The position numbers and the translations under genes are program-made. A stretch of 46,464 nucleotides of DNA from Nocardia stercoris (GTDB taxonomy: Bacteria; Actinomycetota; Actinomycetes; Mycobacteriales; Mycobacteriaceae). The stretch covers positions 1 through 46,464 of the forward strand of contig NZ_RFFH01000029.1 of the NCBI RefSeq assembly GCF_003696265.1, written 5' to 3'. Positions 31,878-40,029 of the stretch are shown here, piece after piece (positions within the stretch are counted from its first letter, which is position 1; every line of letters starts with the position of its first letter). The notes beneath the pieces are model-generated. The model was not told where the DNA came from. It did no database searches and was given only the letters and a program-made list of their open reading frames with translations.

Positions 31878-32817
31878 TCGAACTCTCCGTTCGGCGTCGC
31901 CCTCGCCAGCCGGTCACGGGCAACTGGAATTTGCGCACCATCCGGTCCGCGAAAGGCGCGGAATCCAACCGCACCCAGTGCACCGGTTCGGTGCCGCGGA
32001 CCGCCTCGAACCGGGCCCCGCGCGGCAACGCGAGCGTCCGGCGGCCGTCGAGGAACACGATCGCGTCGGGACCCCCGGACACCGTCTCCACCGCGATCCG
32101 GGAGTGCGGGCTGGTCACCAGCGGCCGGGCGAACAGGGCGTGCGCGTTGCTCGGAATGACCAGCAGCGCTTCCAGTTCCGGCCACACCACCGGCCCGCCG
32201 GCGGAGAACGCGTAGGCGGTGGACCCGGTCGGGGTGGAGACCAGCACACCGTCGCAACCGAACTGCGACACCGGGCGGCCGTCCACCTCGAGCACCACCT
32301 CCAGCACGCCCATCCGGACCGCGTTCTCGATACTCGCCTCGTTCAGCGCCCAGCCGCGCCCGACCACCGCGTCGTCGACCCGGACGCTGACGTCGATGGT
32401 CATGCGGTGTTCGATGCGGTAGTCGCCCCGAACCACTTGCGCCAGTGCGTCGTCGAGATGTTCGGCTTCGGCCTCGGTGAGGAATCCGATGCTGCCCAGG
32501 TTGATTCCCAGCACCGGCACCCGCGCCGGCCGGGCCACCTCCGCGGCCCGCAGGAAGGTGCCGTCACCGCCGAGGGCGAGCACCATCTCGCAGCCGATCG
32601 CGGCCGCCTCACCGTGCTCGACCACGCGCACCGGCAGACCGTCGGCGGCGCCGTGCGGATCCAGGCGCGTGCAGTCGGCCTCGTCGGCCAGCACCCGCAG
32701 CCCGATCCCGGCCGCTTCGAAGATCTTCGCCACCTGTCGGGCGGTCTCGGTCAGTTCCGGCCGGCGCGGATGCGCGACCAGCAGGATCTCCCGCGACAGC
32801 GTTGGCCTGCCGCTCAC
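31855..32817 (-). CDS. nadK: NAD kinase
   Basis: NAD kinase makes NADP from NAD with ATP or polyphosphate. The 320-aa protein has the diagnostic GGDGT motif (VLALGGDGTFLRAAEVAR), the NE segment (GRGWALNEASIEN) and the C-terminal VSTPTGSTAYAFSAGGPVV with SPHSR in the following strand. The GTG start at 32817 overlaps the tlyA stop as GTGA, and the end overlaps recN by 23 bases, so the three are translationally coupled. The length is close to M. tuberculosis PpnK (Rv1695). Confidence 0.96.
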   Translation of the reverse strand: MSGRPTLSREILLVAHPRRPELTETARQVAKIFEAAGIGLRVLADEADCTRLDPHGAADGLPVRVVEHGEAAAIGCEMVLALGGDGTFLRAAEVARPARVPVLGINLGSIGFLTEAEAEHLDDALAQVVRGDYRIEHRMTIDVSVRVDDAVVGRGWALNEASIENAVRMGVLEVVLEVDGRPVSQFGCDGVLVSTPTGSTAYAFSAGGPVVWPELEALLVIPSNAHALFARPLVTSPHSRIAVETVSGGPDAIVFLDGRRTLALPRGARFEAVRGTEPVHWVRLDSAPFADRMVRKFQLPVTGWRGRRRTESSNADRDQD

Positions 32818-33647
32818 TGTGGTCCCTCCTCGACCGCGCGCTGTACCAGAGCGGCCACATCGGCCGCCGGCTCCTCGGCCGCGTCGGCCCGGGGATCGGA
32901 CTTACGCAGCCACAGAAAGTATTCGACATTGCCCGACGGCCCGGGCAGCGGGCTGGCGACCACGCCCCGGGTCTGCAGACCGTGGGTGGCGGCGGTCGCC
33001 GCGACCGCGCACACCACCTCGGCGCGCAGCGCCGGATCCCGCACCACGCCACCGGAACCCACGCGATCCTTGCCGACCTCGAACTGCGGCTTGACCATCG
33101 GCAGCAGGTCCGCGCCCGGCGCACAGCAGGCCGCGAGCGCCGGCAACACCAGGCCGAGCGAGATGAACGACAGGTCGGCCACCACGAGATCGACTGTGCC
33201 ACCGATGAGTTCGGGGGTCAGGGCGCGCACGTTCGTGCGGTCGTGCACCCGGACCCGGTCGTCGGATTGCAGCCGCCAGATCAGTTGCCCGTAGCCCACA
33301 TCCGCGGCCACGACCTCCCGCGCGCCACGCGCGAGCAGCACGTCGGTGAACCCGCCGGTGGACGCCCCGGCGTCCAGGCACCGTTTGCCGGCGACGGACA
33401 CGCCGAGCGGTTCGAAGGCGGCCAGCGCGCCCAGCAGTTTGTGCGCCCCGCGCGAGGCCCATTGCACCTCGTCGGGCTCGTCGCGCACCAGCAGCGGGGT
33501 GCCCGCCTCGACCGCGGTGGCCGGCTTGGAGGCCACCGATCCGTTGATCAGGACGCGACCGGCCGTGATCAGCTCGGTCGCGTGTTCGCGCGATCGGGCC
33601 ATTCCGCGGCGAACCAGTTCGGCGTCCACCCGTGCTCGCTTGGCCAC
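32814..33647 (-). CDS. tlyA: TlyA-type 16S/23S rRNA 2'-O-methyltransferase
   Basis: TlyA methylates cytidines in 16S and 23S rRNA and its loss gives capreomycin resistance in mycobacteria. The 277-aa protein has an N-terminal S4 domain (RVDAELVRRGMARSREHATE, then VLINGSVASKP) and an FtsJ-like Rossmann methyltransferase with CLDAGASTGGFTDVLLARG (motif I), VDLVVADLSFISL, and VKPQFEVGKDRVGSGGVVRD. GTG 33647 is chosen: the frame is open further upstream but that extension overlaps the preceding gene. The start follows the upstream stop by one base (TGA-gt-GTG region), supporting coupling. Confidence 0.95.
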   Translation of the reverse strand: MAKRARVDAELVRRGMARSREHATELITAGRVLINGSVASKPATAVEAGTPLLVRDEPDEVQWASRGAHKLLGALAAFEPLGVSVAGKRCLDAGASTGGFTDVLLARGAREVVAADVGYGQLIWRLQSDDRVRVHDRTNVRALTPELIGGTVDLVVADLSFISLGLVLPALAACCAPGADLLPMVKPQFEVGKDRVGSGGVVRDPALRAEVVCAVAATAATHGLQTRGVVASPLPGPSGNVEYFLWLRKSDPRADAAEEPAADVAALVQRAVEEGPQ

Positions 33648-33648
33648 C

Positions 33649-33954
33649 TCAGATCTTGTCCACCGTGGCCAGAGCGTGCACGAGGACGTCGTGCGCCTGC
33701 TCGAGGATCTTCGCCTTGCGGGTGATGTCGACTCCCGCGCGGGCACTGTCGGTTTCGGCGGTCGAGCCCTGGGTCCAGTGGACGTCGCGCTCCGGCGCCG
33801 CCACGGCCTTCAGTTCCGCGAGCAGCGCGCCGACTTCCGCGCGCACCTGCGCCGGGTCGGCGAACTCCGCGGGATTCACCCCGCCGGTGTGCGGGCCCGG
33901 CAGCGGCGGACGGGGCCCCGGCGCGGGCGGTCGCTGTGGCATCGGAGTACTCAT
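33649..33954 (-). CDS. Small conserved hypothetical protein (Rv1693 position)
   Basis: This 101-aa protein starts with a Pro/Gly-rich segment (PQRPPAPGPRPPLPGP), then two predicted helices (AQVRAEVGALLAELKAVAAP and KAKILEQAHDVLVHALATVD). The position between a tlyA gene and the mscR gene matches the small gene Rv1693 upstream of tlyA in M. tuberculosis; no function is known. ATG 33954 is chosen over the further upstream ATG 33993 because the latter adds residues unlike the family. It may act in the same operon as tlyA (stop and start one base apart). Confidence 0.7.
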   Translation of the reverse strand: MSTPMPQRPPAPGPRPPLPGPHTGGVNPAEFADPAQVRAEVGALLAELKAVAAPERDVHWTQGSTAETDSARAGVDITRKAKILEQAHDVLVHALATVDKI

Positions 33955-34054
33955 CGTGACGCCCACGGTACCGGAGTCCGGATTCGAACACACGTACCGT
34001 TCGGCAGGTGAGCGCCCGCGCGCACCCCGATACCGCGCGGTGTGGTGGCGTGGA

Positions 34055-35143
34055 TTACAGGACGACCACCGAACGCAATACCGCGCCGCGATGCATGGAC
34101 TCGAACGCCTCCTCGACCTCCTGCAGGGCGATCCGCTCGGAGACGAACCGCTCCAACGGGAGCCGGCCCTGCCGGTAGAGGTCGATCAGGACCGGGAAGT
34201 CCCGCTCGGGCAGGCAGTCGCCGTACCAGGAGGACTTCAGCGCGCCGCCGTGCGAGAAGAAGTCCAGCAGCGGCATCTCCAGCTTCATGTCCGGGGTCGG
34301 GACGCCGACCAGGACCACGGTTCCGGCCAGATCCCGCAGGTAGAAGGCCTGTTTCCAGGTCTCGGGGCGGCCAACCGCGTCGATCGCGACGTCGACGCCG
34401 AAACCGCCGGTCAGGTCCTGCACCGCGGTGACCACGTCGTCCACCTCGGTGGCGTCGATGGTGTGGGTGGCGCCGAGTTCGCGCGCCCATTCCAGCTTCT
34501 GCTTGTCGCGGTCGATCGCGACGATGGTGTGCGCGCCGACCAGCCGGGCGCCGGCGATGGCGGCGTCACCGACTCCGCCGCAACCGATCACGGCCACCGA
34601 GTCGGTGCGGTCGACGCCGCCGGTGTTGATCGCGGCACCGAGCCCGGCCATCACGCCGCAGCCGAGCAGACCGGCCACCGCGGGGTCGGTGCCCGGCTCG
34701 ACCTTGGTGCACTGGCCCTGGTGGACCAGGGTCTTGTCCGCGAAGGCGCCGATGCCCAGGGCCGGGGTGAGCTCGGTGCCGTCGGTGAGGGTCATCTTCT
34801 GGGTGGCGTTGTAGGTGTCGAAGCAGTACTGCGGACGGCCACGCTTGCAGGCCCGGCACTTTCCGCACACCGCACGCCAGTTCAGGACCACGAAATCGCC
34901 CGGGGCGACCAGGTCGACGCCCTCGCCGACGCTCTCCACCACACCGGCGGCCTCGTGGCCGAGCAGGAACGGGAAGTCGTCGTTGATGCCGCCCTCGCGG
35001 TAGGTGAGGTCGGTGTGGCAGACCCCGCACGCCTGGACCGCCACGACTACCTCGCCCGGGCCGGGATCGGGGATCACGATGTCGACGAGCTCGACCGGCG
35101 CTCCCTTCGATCGGGCGATGACACCGCGGACCTGCTGCGACAT
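34055..35143 (-). CDS. mscR: S-(hydroxymethyl)mycothiol dehydrogenase (MscR/AdhE2-like)
   Basis: This 362-aa zinc alcohol dehydrogenase is of the mycothiol-dependent formaldehyde dehydrogenase type, oxidising the formaldehyde-mycothiol adduct with NAD. It shows the catalytic zinc ligand region CGVCHTDLTYREGG and GHEAAG, the four structural-zinc Cys in CGKCRACKRGRPQYC, the Rossmann motif GCGGVGDAAIAGARLVGA, and SHGGALKSSWYGDCLPERD typical of MscR. The ATG 35143 has an AAGGAG box seven bases upstream. It is divergent from an F420-type oxidoreductase, with a perfect 22-bp palindrome between them. The presence of a mycothiol enzyme fits an actinobacterium. Confidence 0.92.
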   Translation of the reverse strand: MSQQVRGVIARSKGAPVELVDIVIPDPGPGEVVVAVQACGVCHTDLTYREGGINDDFPFLLGHEAAGVVESVGEGVDLVAPGDFVVLNWRAVCGKCRACKRGRPQYCFDTYNATQKMTLTDGTELTPALGIGAFADKTLVHQGQCTKVEPGTDPAVAGLLGCGVMAGLGAAINTGGVDRTDSVAVIGCGGVGDAAIAGARLVGAHTIVAIDRDKQKLEWARELGATHTIDATEVDDVVTAVQDLTGGFGVDVAIDAVGRPETWKQAFYLRDLAGTVVLVGVPTPDMKLEMPLLDFFSHGGALKSSWYGDCLPERDFPVLIDLYRQGRLPLERFVSERIALQEVEEAFESMHRGAVLRSVVVL

Positions 35144-35177
35144 GCGTACTCCTTCGGGCGACGACGGAACGACCTCG

Positions 35178-35183
35178 ACCCTA
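35178..35183 (-). promoter_or_regulatory. Possible -10 of mscR (TAGGGT)
   Basis: TAGGGT on the minus strand lies 34 bp before the mscR start and about 30 bp downstream of the 22-bp palindrome. A TTGCCG-like -35 (35204-35209) is spaced 20 bp away, longer than ideal, so this is tentative. Confidence 0.3.
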
Positions 35184-35212
35184 CTGCGCCCGGGTCGGAC
35201 CATCGGCAATTC

Positions 35213-35234
35213 GACTACTGTCCGGACAGTAGTC
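35213..35234. promoter_or_regulatory. Perfect 22-bp palindrome, probable TetR-type operator
   Basis: Arms gactactgtcc and ggacagtagtc are exact reverse complements with no spacer. Perfect palindromes of this size with a TGTCCGGACA core are typical operators for TetR-family dimers. It lies about 70-90 bp upstream of mscR and about 122 bp upstream of the F420-type gene, at the start of the shared regulatory region. No TetR gene is encoded next to it. Confidence 0.65.
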
Positions 35235-35355
35235 TAGGCGATTTCCGGTGTCCCCTGGCACGGTCCGCCGCGGTGCCCGATCCAGCGCGAATCTCGTTGG
35301 CCCCCAGAGCCGGACCGGTAGGCGACGGCACCCGCGCTGCGGCAGGATGGGCGCG

Positions 35356-36279
35356 GTGGAAGTATGTATCGTCACCGAACCACAGCAGGGCGCCGACTAC
35401 GACACGCTGCTCGGGATCGCCCAGACCGCCGAGGATCTCGGGTTCGACGGCTTCTTCCGCTCCGACCACTACCTGGCCATGGACGCCGTCGACGGGCTAC
35501 CCGGGCCGACCGACGCCTGGATCACCCTCGCGGGCCTGGCCCGGGAGACCTCCCGCATCCGACTGGGCACCCTGGTCTCGGCCGCCACCTTCCGGTTGCC
35601 CGGACCGCTGGCCATCGCCGTGGCCCAGGTGGACCGCATGTCCGGCGGCCGCGTCGAACTCGGCCTCGGCACCGGCTGGTTCGCCGAGGAACACGCCGCC
35701 TACGGAATCCCGTTCCCGCCCAACCGGTTCGACCACTTCGAGGAACAGCTGGCGATCATCACCGGCCTCTGGGACACCCCGATCGGCCGGACCTTCGACT
35801 TCGACGGCGTCCATTACCGGCTCACCGACTCCCCCGCGCTGCCCAAACCGGTCCAGGATCCACTGCCGATCATCGTCGGCGGCCAGGGTCCGCACCGCAC
35901 GCCGTGGCTGGCGGCTCGCTACGCGACCGAATTCAACATGCCGTACTCGTCGCTCAGCAACAGTGCGCGGCAGTTCGACCGGGTGCGCGCGGCGGCCCGG
36001 ACGGCCGGGCGCGCCCTGGGCTCGCTGACCTTCTCCAACGCGCTGGTGACCTGCGTCGCCACCGACCGAGGCGAGGTGGCCCGGCAGGCCGCGCTCATGG
36101 GATTCGACCCGGCCGAACTGCAGACCACCGGCCTGACCGGCTCACCCGCCGAGGTGGTCGACCGGATCGGGCGGTACGCCGAGCTGGGCAGCAGCCGGGT
36201 GTACCTGCTGGTCGCCGAGCCGGAACGGCACGTGACCATGGAACTGATCGCGGACCGGGTGCTGCCGCAGCTCGGCTGA
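35356..36279 (+). CDS. F420-dependent LLM-class oxidoreductase
   Basis: This 307-aa luciferase-like monooxygenase-family protein starts VEVCIVTEPQQGADYDTLL and has the TIM-barrel pattern ADLGFDG-type segment FDGFFRSDHYLA, SRIRLGTLVSAATFR, LPGPLAIAVAQVDRMSGGRV and ELGLGTGWFAEEHAAYGI, all usual in F420-dependent oxidoreductases. The substrate is unknown. GTG 35356 is preferred to the ATG at 35347 because relatives start with this V/M-E-V/I-C-I peptide and because CAGGAT (35343-35348) can serve as a -10 seven bases before a leaderless GTG. It is divergent from mscR. Confidence 0.85.
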   Translation: MEVCIVTEPQQGADYDTLLGIAQTAEDLGFDGFFRSDHYLAMDAVDGLPGPTDAWITLAGLARETSRIRLGTLVSAATFRLPGPLAIAVAQVDRMSGGRVELGLGTGWFAEEHAAYGIPFPPNRFDHFEEQLAIITGLWDTPIGRTFDFDGVHYRLTDSPALPKPVQDPLPIIVGGQGPHRTPWLAARYATEFNMPYSSLSNSARQFDRVRAAARTAGRALGSLTFSNALVTCVATDRGEVARQAALMGFDPAELQTTGLTGSPAEVVDRIGRYAELGSSRVYLLVAEPERHVTMELIADRVLPQLG

Positions 36280-36282
36280 CAG

Positions 36283-36836
36283 CTACCCCTCGGAGAGCAG
36301 CAGCACACCCGCGCTGAGCCAGTGCTGGACCGGCGCCTGGAAGCAGTTCTCGGTCGGATAGCTCAGATCGGGAACCGACTGGATAAACGAAACATAGTGG
36401 TAGGGCCGACATCGCCCTCGAGGCGATTCTCCCCGCCCAGCGCGAGGTAGCCGCCGGGACCCGTCACATCGATCGCCCCGCCGTCCGTGGCCGGCAGGCT
36501 CAGCGTGAGCGAGCCCTCCCCGCCGTCGGAGAGGCAGGTACCGGTTCCGGCGAGTCCGGGCCGCGAACCGCTCACGACGTCGGCACTGAAGGTGCCGAGC
36601 CGGGTGGAATCGAGTTGCCGGTCCCCGAGGTGGCCGGTGCACGAGATCGGCAACCCCTCGTCATGGATGTGCTGCTGGGACGGCGCCAGGCCGATCCCCG
36701 GCGGATACGCCATCTCGTGGCCCGCGAGGACACAGACCGCGCCGGGCAGGGATTCGGCGGTGGCCGGGCCCGGCGCTGTCCGCGCGACACCGGTCGCGAC
36801 CAGCAAGGTTCCGGCGGTCACAGCAGAGCGATACAT
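36283..36836 (-). pseudogene. Frameshifted secreted hypothetical protein
   Basis: The ATG at 36836 (GGGGGAG ribosome binding site) starts a protein with a signal peptide (SAVTAGTLLVATGVARTAPG and ATA) and a beta-rich mature part with Cys residues (AVCVLAGHE, ISCTGHLGD, GTCLSDGGEG). This frame stops at 36363 after GENRLEGDVGP followed by an unlikely tail. In the overlapping frame a convincing continuation follows at once: HYVSFIQSVPDLSYPTENC and FQAPVQHWLSAGVLLLSEG, ending at 36283. Joining the two requires a single -1 shift near the ccc at about 36393. The original protein would be about 184 residues. It may be a genuine mutation or a sequencing error in a C run. I see no slippery heptamer. 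The family is not recognised. Confidence 0.6.
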
Positions 36837-36958
36837 GAACTCCCCCAGAAGATCGATAGGCTCCCGATCCTAAATTGGGCGACTGTCCAGTGCCGCCGGT
36901 TCGACGAGCTCGGTCCGCCGGCGCGGAACCGGCGGCGGCCGTACGGGCTCAGGGGGCC

Positions 36959-37849
36959 TCAGGCGCGAATCCGTACCGCCTGCCCGGGGTTGTCCCGCAG
37001 GGCGGCCGCGAGCCGGTCCACGAGATCCGGGTCGTCGGCCGGAAGTTCCTGTGCCACCGGACGATTGAGCGCGTCCAGGGTGTCCGCGATGTAGGTGGGC
37101 TGGCGGTCGGCGGGCCGCTTGCGCAAATCGTCGAGGGTGCTCACGCCGGTGAGGACCATGAGGACCGGCAGGCCGGCGGTGTGCGCGCCGTCGATGTCGG
37201 TGTCGAGGCGGTCGCCGACCACCAGGGCAGACCGGGTGCCGGCACGGTCCAGCGCGTCCAGCATGATCGGCGCGAAGGGCTTGCCCGCGACGATCGGCTC
37301 GGAGTCGGTGGCGGTGCGCACGGCCGCGACCATGGAACCGTTGCCGGGGGCGAGGCCGCGCTCGGTCGGCAGCGTCGCGTCGGTGTTTGCGGCCACCCAC
37401 AGCGCACCGGACCGGATCGCATAGGCCGCCTCGGCCAGGTCCGGCCACGCCGTGTACGGCGAGTGGCCCTGCACGACCGCCGCCGGGACGGCGCCGTCGA
37501 ACCGGCGGACCGGCCGCAGCCCGACCAGCTCCACCTCGGCCACCAGATCGTCGGTGCCCACCACGAGGACCGTGGCGCCCGCCGGCACCCGGCTCGCCAG
37601 CAGGTGCGCCGCCGCCTGCGCACTGGTCACGACCTCGGATGCGGTTGCGGCATAACCCAGTTCGACCAGGTGCTCAGCGACGGCGTCCGCCGACCGGCTG
37701 GCGTTGTTGGTCACGTAAATCAGCGCCTGGTCCGCCGCGGCCAGCGCCGCGGGACCGCCGGGTACCACCTCGTGCCCCCGGTAGAGCGTGCCGTCCAGAT
37801 CCAGCAGCAGTACTTCGAACTCACTCCGCAGCGCAGTCACATCAGCCAC
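36959..37849 (-). CDS. HAD-IIA family sugar/glycerol phosphatase-like hydrolase (Rv1692-like)
   Basis: This 296-aa HAD hydrolase of the NagD/class IIA type has motif I VLLLDLDGTLYRGHEVVPGG, motif II VTNNASRSADA, a C2 cap of about 130 residues, the Lys in VAGKPFAPIMLDALDRAG, and motif III VVGDRLDTDIDGAHTAG. In M. tuberculosis the orthologue is a glycerol-3-phosphate phosphatase of glycerophospholipid recycling; this assignment is inferred from position and motifs. The GTG 37849 start follows a GGTGG box; frames further upstream lack a start. It is separated from the tlyA block by the mscR and other genes, a local rearrangement. Confidence 0.88.
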   Translation of the reverse strand: MADVTALRSEFEVLLLDLDGTLYRGHEVVPGGPAALAAADQALIYVTNNASRSADAVAEHLVELGYAATASEVVTSAQAAAHLLASRVPAGATVLVVGTDDLVAEVELVGLRPVRRFDGAVPAAVVQGHSPYTAWPDLAEAAYAIRSGALWVAANTDATLPTERGLAPGNGSMVAAVRTATDSEPIVAGKPFAPIMLDALDRAGTRSALVVGDRLDTDIDGAHTAGLPVLMVLTGVSTLDDLRKRPADRQPTYIADTLDALNRPVAQELPADDPDLVDRLAAALRDNPGQAVRIRA

Positions 37850-38020
37850 AGTCCACCCACTCCGCCGATCTCCGCCGCGACACCCGCCCGGCGCTTGCCC
37901 TCCCAGGGTACGGACTCCGGTCGATCGGCTGGTCCACGGACCGGCGGGAGCGCCGGCGGGCTCCCCGTTCGAGCCCGCCGGCACACGGAGAGCGTTGTCC
38001 CGCAGGAGCTCTCGTCGGGG

Positions 38021-38524
38021 CTACTTGCGGACAGGCAGCTTCCAGCCCGGCCGCGGGTAGTGGCAGGTGTAGCCGCTGGGATAGCGGACCAGGTAGTCCT
38101 GGTGCTCGGGTTCGGCCTCCCAGAACGGGACCGCCGGACTCACAGCCGTCACGACCTTGCCCGGCCACAGGCCCGACGCGTCGACATCGGCGATGGTGTC
38201 CAAGGCGACCCGATGCTGCTCCTCGTCGGTGTAGAAGATCTCCGAGCGATAGCTGGTGCCGATATCGTTGCCCTGCCGGTCCTTGGTGGTCGGGTCGTGG
38301 ATCTGGAAGAAGAACTCCAGCAACGCCCGATAGTCGGTGACCGCCGGGTCGTAGACGATCTCGACGGCCTCGGCGTGGCCCGGGTGGTTGCGGTAGGTGG
38401 GGTGCTCGTTGCGCCCGCCGGTGTAGCCGACCCGGGTGGCGAGCACGCCGGGCTGCCGCCGAATCAGATCCTGCATGCCCCAGAAGCACCCACCGGCCAG
38501 AATCGCGGTCCGTGTGTCGGTCAC
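38021..38524 (-). CDS. msrA: Peptide methionine (S)-S-oxide reductase MsrA
   Basis: MsrA repairs oxidised methionines. This 167-aa protein has the catalytic ILAGGCFWGMQDLIR with the active Cys in GCFWG, the GYTGGRNEHPTYRNHPGHAE motif, FFFQIHDPTTKDRQGNDIGT, and a C-terminal YPSGYTCHYPRPGW. GTG 38524 follows a perfect GGAGG box at five bases. The stop codon is preceded by a Lys-rich end (KLPVRK). The gene is next to mscR-region stress genes, consistent with oxidant defence but not evidence for common control. Confidence 0.95.
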   Translation of the reverse strand: MTDTRTAILAGGCFWGMQDLIRRQPGVLATRVGYTGGRNEHPTYRNHPGHAEAVEIVYDPAVTDYRALLEFFFQIHDPTTKDRQGNDIGTSYRSEIFYTDEEQHRVALDTIADVDASGLWPGKVVTAVSPAVPFWEAEPEHQDYLVRYPSGYTCHYPRPGWKLPVRK

Positions 38525-38636
38525 ACTGTCCTCCTTCGCGCGGAAAGTCCGCTCCCGACGGTAGTCCTCCGGAGCCGCGGCGTCGACGAGCGGCCGGTAG
38601 AGTGCCACAAACCGACATCGCGTCCGGAGGGTGTGC

Positions 38637-39971
38637 ATGACAGGCGGCAACGGCGAGACCGGGCCGAGGTCCGCACCGGTCACGATCGCCGAGGAACGGG
38701 TCCGCCGCAACGCGGTCGCCGCGGCCGCCATCACCCGCGCGGTCGGGTCCATGCCGGCCCTGTATCTGGTGTTGATCCTGTGCGGTGGCTGGATGGCGCT
38801 GTCCACCTGGGGTCCGGTCCGCGGCTTCGACGGGTTCCCGTTCCCCTTCCTGATGTTCCTGAACAATGTGGCGCAGCTGGTGTTGTGCCTGGTCATCCTG
38901 GTCGGCCAGCGGGTGCTCAGCGCCGCCGCCGACCGCCGCGCGATCCAGACCTACGAGAACGCGGAGGCGATCTTCGCCCAGGTCGCCGACCTGCAGGCGC
39001 ATCTGGACCACCACGACCGGGCGCTGAGCCGCGGCCTGAGCCTGCTGGAGTCCAGTCCGCACCCGTGGATCGAACAGCATCGGGTACAGCCGCCGCCGCA
39101 GGCCGCCGACCAGGCCGTCACCCGCAACGACCGGATCGCCTCCTGGCTGACCCGCAAGCTCGGCAGCGTGTGGGCGTTCTATCTGGCCGGTATCACGCAG
39201 CTCTTGTGGATCGCGCTGGCGCAGTTGGGAATCCAGCGCTTCGATCCGTACCCGTTCGCCTTCATGTGCTTCCTGTCGACCCTGGCGCAGCTGATCTTCA
39301 TGATCATCATCATGGTCGGCCAGGATGTCGGGGCCCGGGCCGCCGACCGGCGGTCCGAACAGACCTACTTCGACGCCGAAGCGGTGCTGCACGAATGCCG
39401 TCGCATGAAGGACCGGCTGATCGCACAGGACCGGGTCATCGACAGCCTCACCGGGTACATCACCGAGCAGGTGACCGAACAGCTCGCGCACGCGGTGCAC
39501 GAGACCAACGAGCGACTCGACCACCAGGCCAGGGCGCACGCCGTCATGACCACCGGCCGGGTTCCCGCGGACGCCGCGGTGCTGCGGGAGTGGCACGAGC
39601 TGCCCGCGCACCGGCAGGCGGCCTACCGGCTCCGGGCCCGCCGGATCGGCGAGAACCTCGCGGCCATCGGCTGTTTCATGGTTCCCGCGTTCGACACCGA
39701 CCTCGAGGTGGCCCTGTCCGACGACGAGGTGCACGCGCTGGCCCGGCTCGAATACGAGCACTGGATGGCGGAACGAATCACCGCCCGGGCCACCGACGCA
39801 CCGGACGGGCCTGACGACGCCGTGCCCCTGCCGTGGTCCGACCTGCCCGACGCGGCCCGCATCCGCCACCTGCAGGCGGCCCGCCGGACGCCGATCATCG
39901 TGCAGCGCGCGAGATTCCAGGTCCTGCGCGGAACACCCGACGAACCCGCGGACCTCGAGACGGGCGGCTGA
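38637..39971 (+). CDS. Tandem DUF1003 membrane protein with C-terminal RyR-like domain
   Basis: This 444-aa protein contains two copies of the DUF1003 membrane module. Copy 1 has helices at about 40-58 and 70-90 (GSMPALYLVLILCGGWMALS, then DGFPFPFLMFLNNVAQLVLC) followed by RRAIQTYENAEAIF. Copy 2 has helices at about 178-196 and 207-228 (GSVWAFYLAGITQLLWIALA, then PYPFAFMCFLSTLAQLIFMI) followed by RRSEQTYFDAEAVL. A helical linker leads to the tail at about 361-420: HALARLEYEHWMAERI, then PLPWSDLPDAARIRHL, which matches the RyR repeat domain (PF02026) pattern. RyR-like domains in bacteria occur in predicted ligand-sensing systems. ATG 38637 has a GGAGG box six bases upstream. No similar fusion is known to me. 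It ends at a strong terminator. Confidence 0.72.
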   Translation: MTGGNGETGPRSAPVTIAEERVRRNAVAAAAITRAVGSMPALYLVLILCGGWMALSTWGPVRGFDGFPFPFLMFLNNVAQLVLCLVILVGQRVLSAAADRRAIQTYENAEAIFAQVADLQAHLDHHDRALSRGLSLLESSPHPWIEQHRVQPPPQAADQAVTRNDRIASWLTRKLGSVWAFYLAGITQLLWIALAQLGIQRFDPYPFAFMCFLSTLAQLIFMIIIMVGQDVGARAADRRSEQTYFDAEAVLHECRRMKDRLIAQDRVIDSLTGYITEQVTEQLAHAVHETNERLDHQARAHAVMTTGRVPADAAVLREWHELPAHRQAAYRLRARRIGENLAAIGCFMVPAFDTDLEVALSDDEVHALARLEYEHWMAERITARATDAPDGPDDAVPLPWSDLPDAARIRHLQAARRTPIIVQRARFQVLRGTPDEPADLETGG

Positions 39972-39986
39972 CGGCACCTCGCATGT

Positions 39987-40016
39987 TTCGGGCCCGCACC
40001 GAAATGCGGGCCCGAA
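39987..40016. terminator. Bidirectional terminator between the DUF1003-RyR gene and the MerR-type gene
   Basis: A perfect 12-bp stem (39987-39998 with 40005-40016) and a 6-base loop (ccgaaa), between convergent stop codons at 39971 and 40030. Confidence 0.75.
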
Positions 40017-40029
40017 CACGCGAAAGGCG

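Noticed and set aside
35213..35234. 22-bp palindrome as a transcription terminator
   Set aside because: It has no loop and lies between divergent starts, not after a gene; an operator is more likely.
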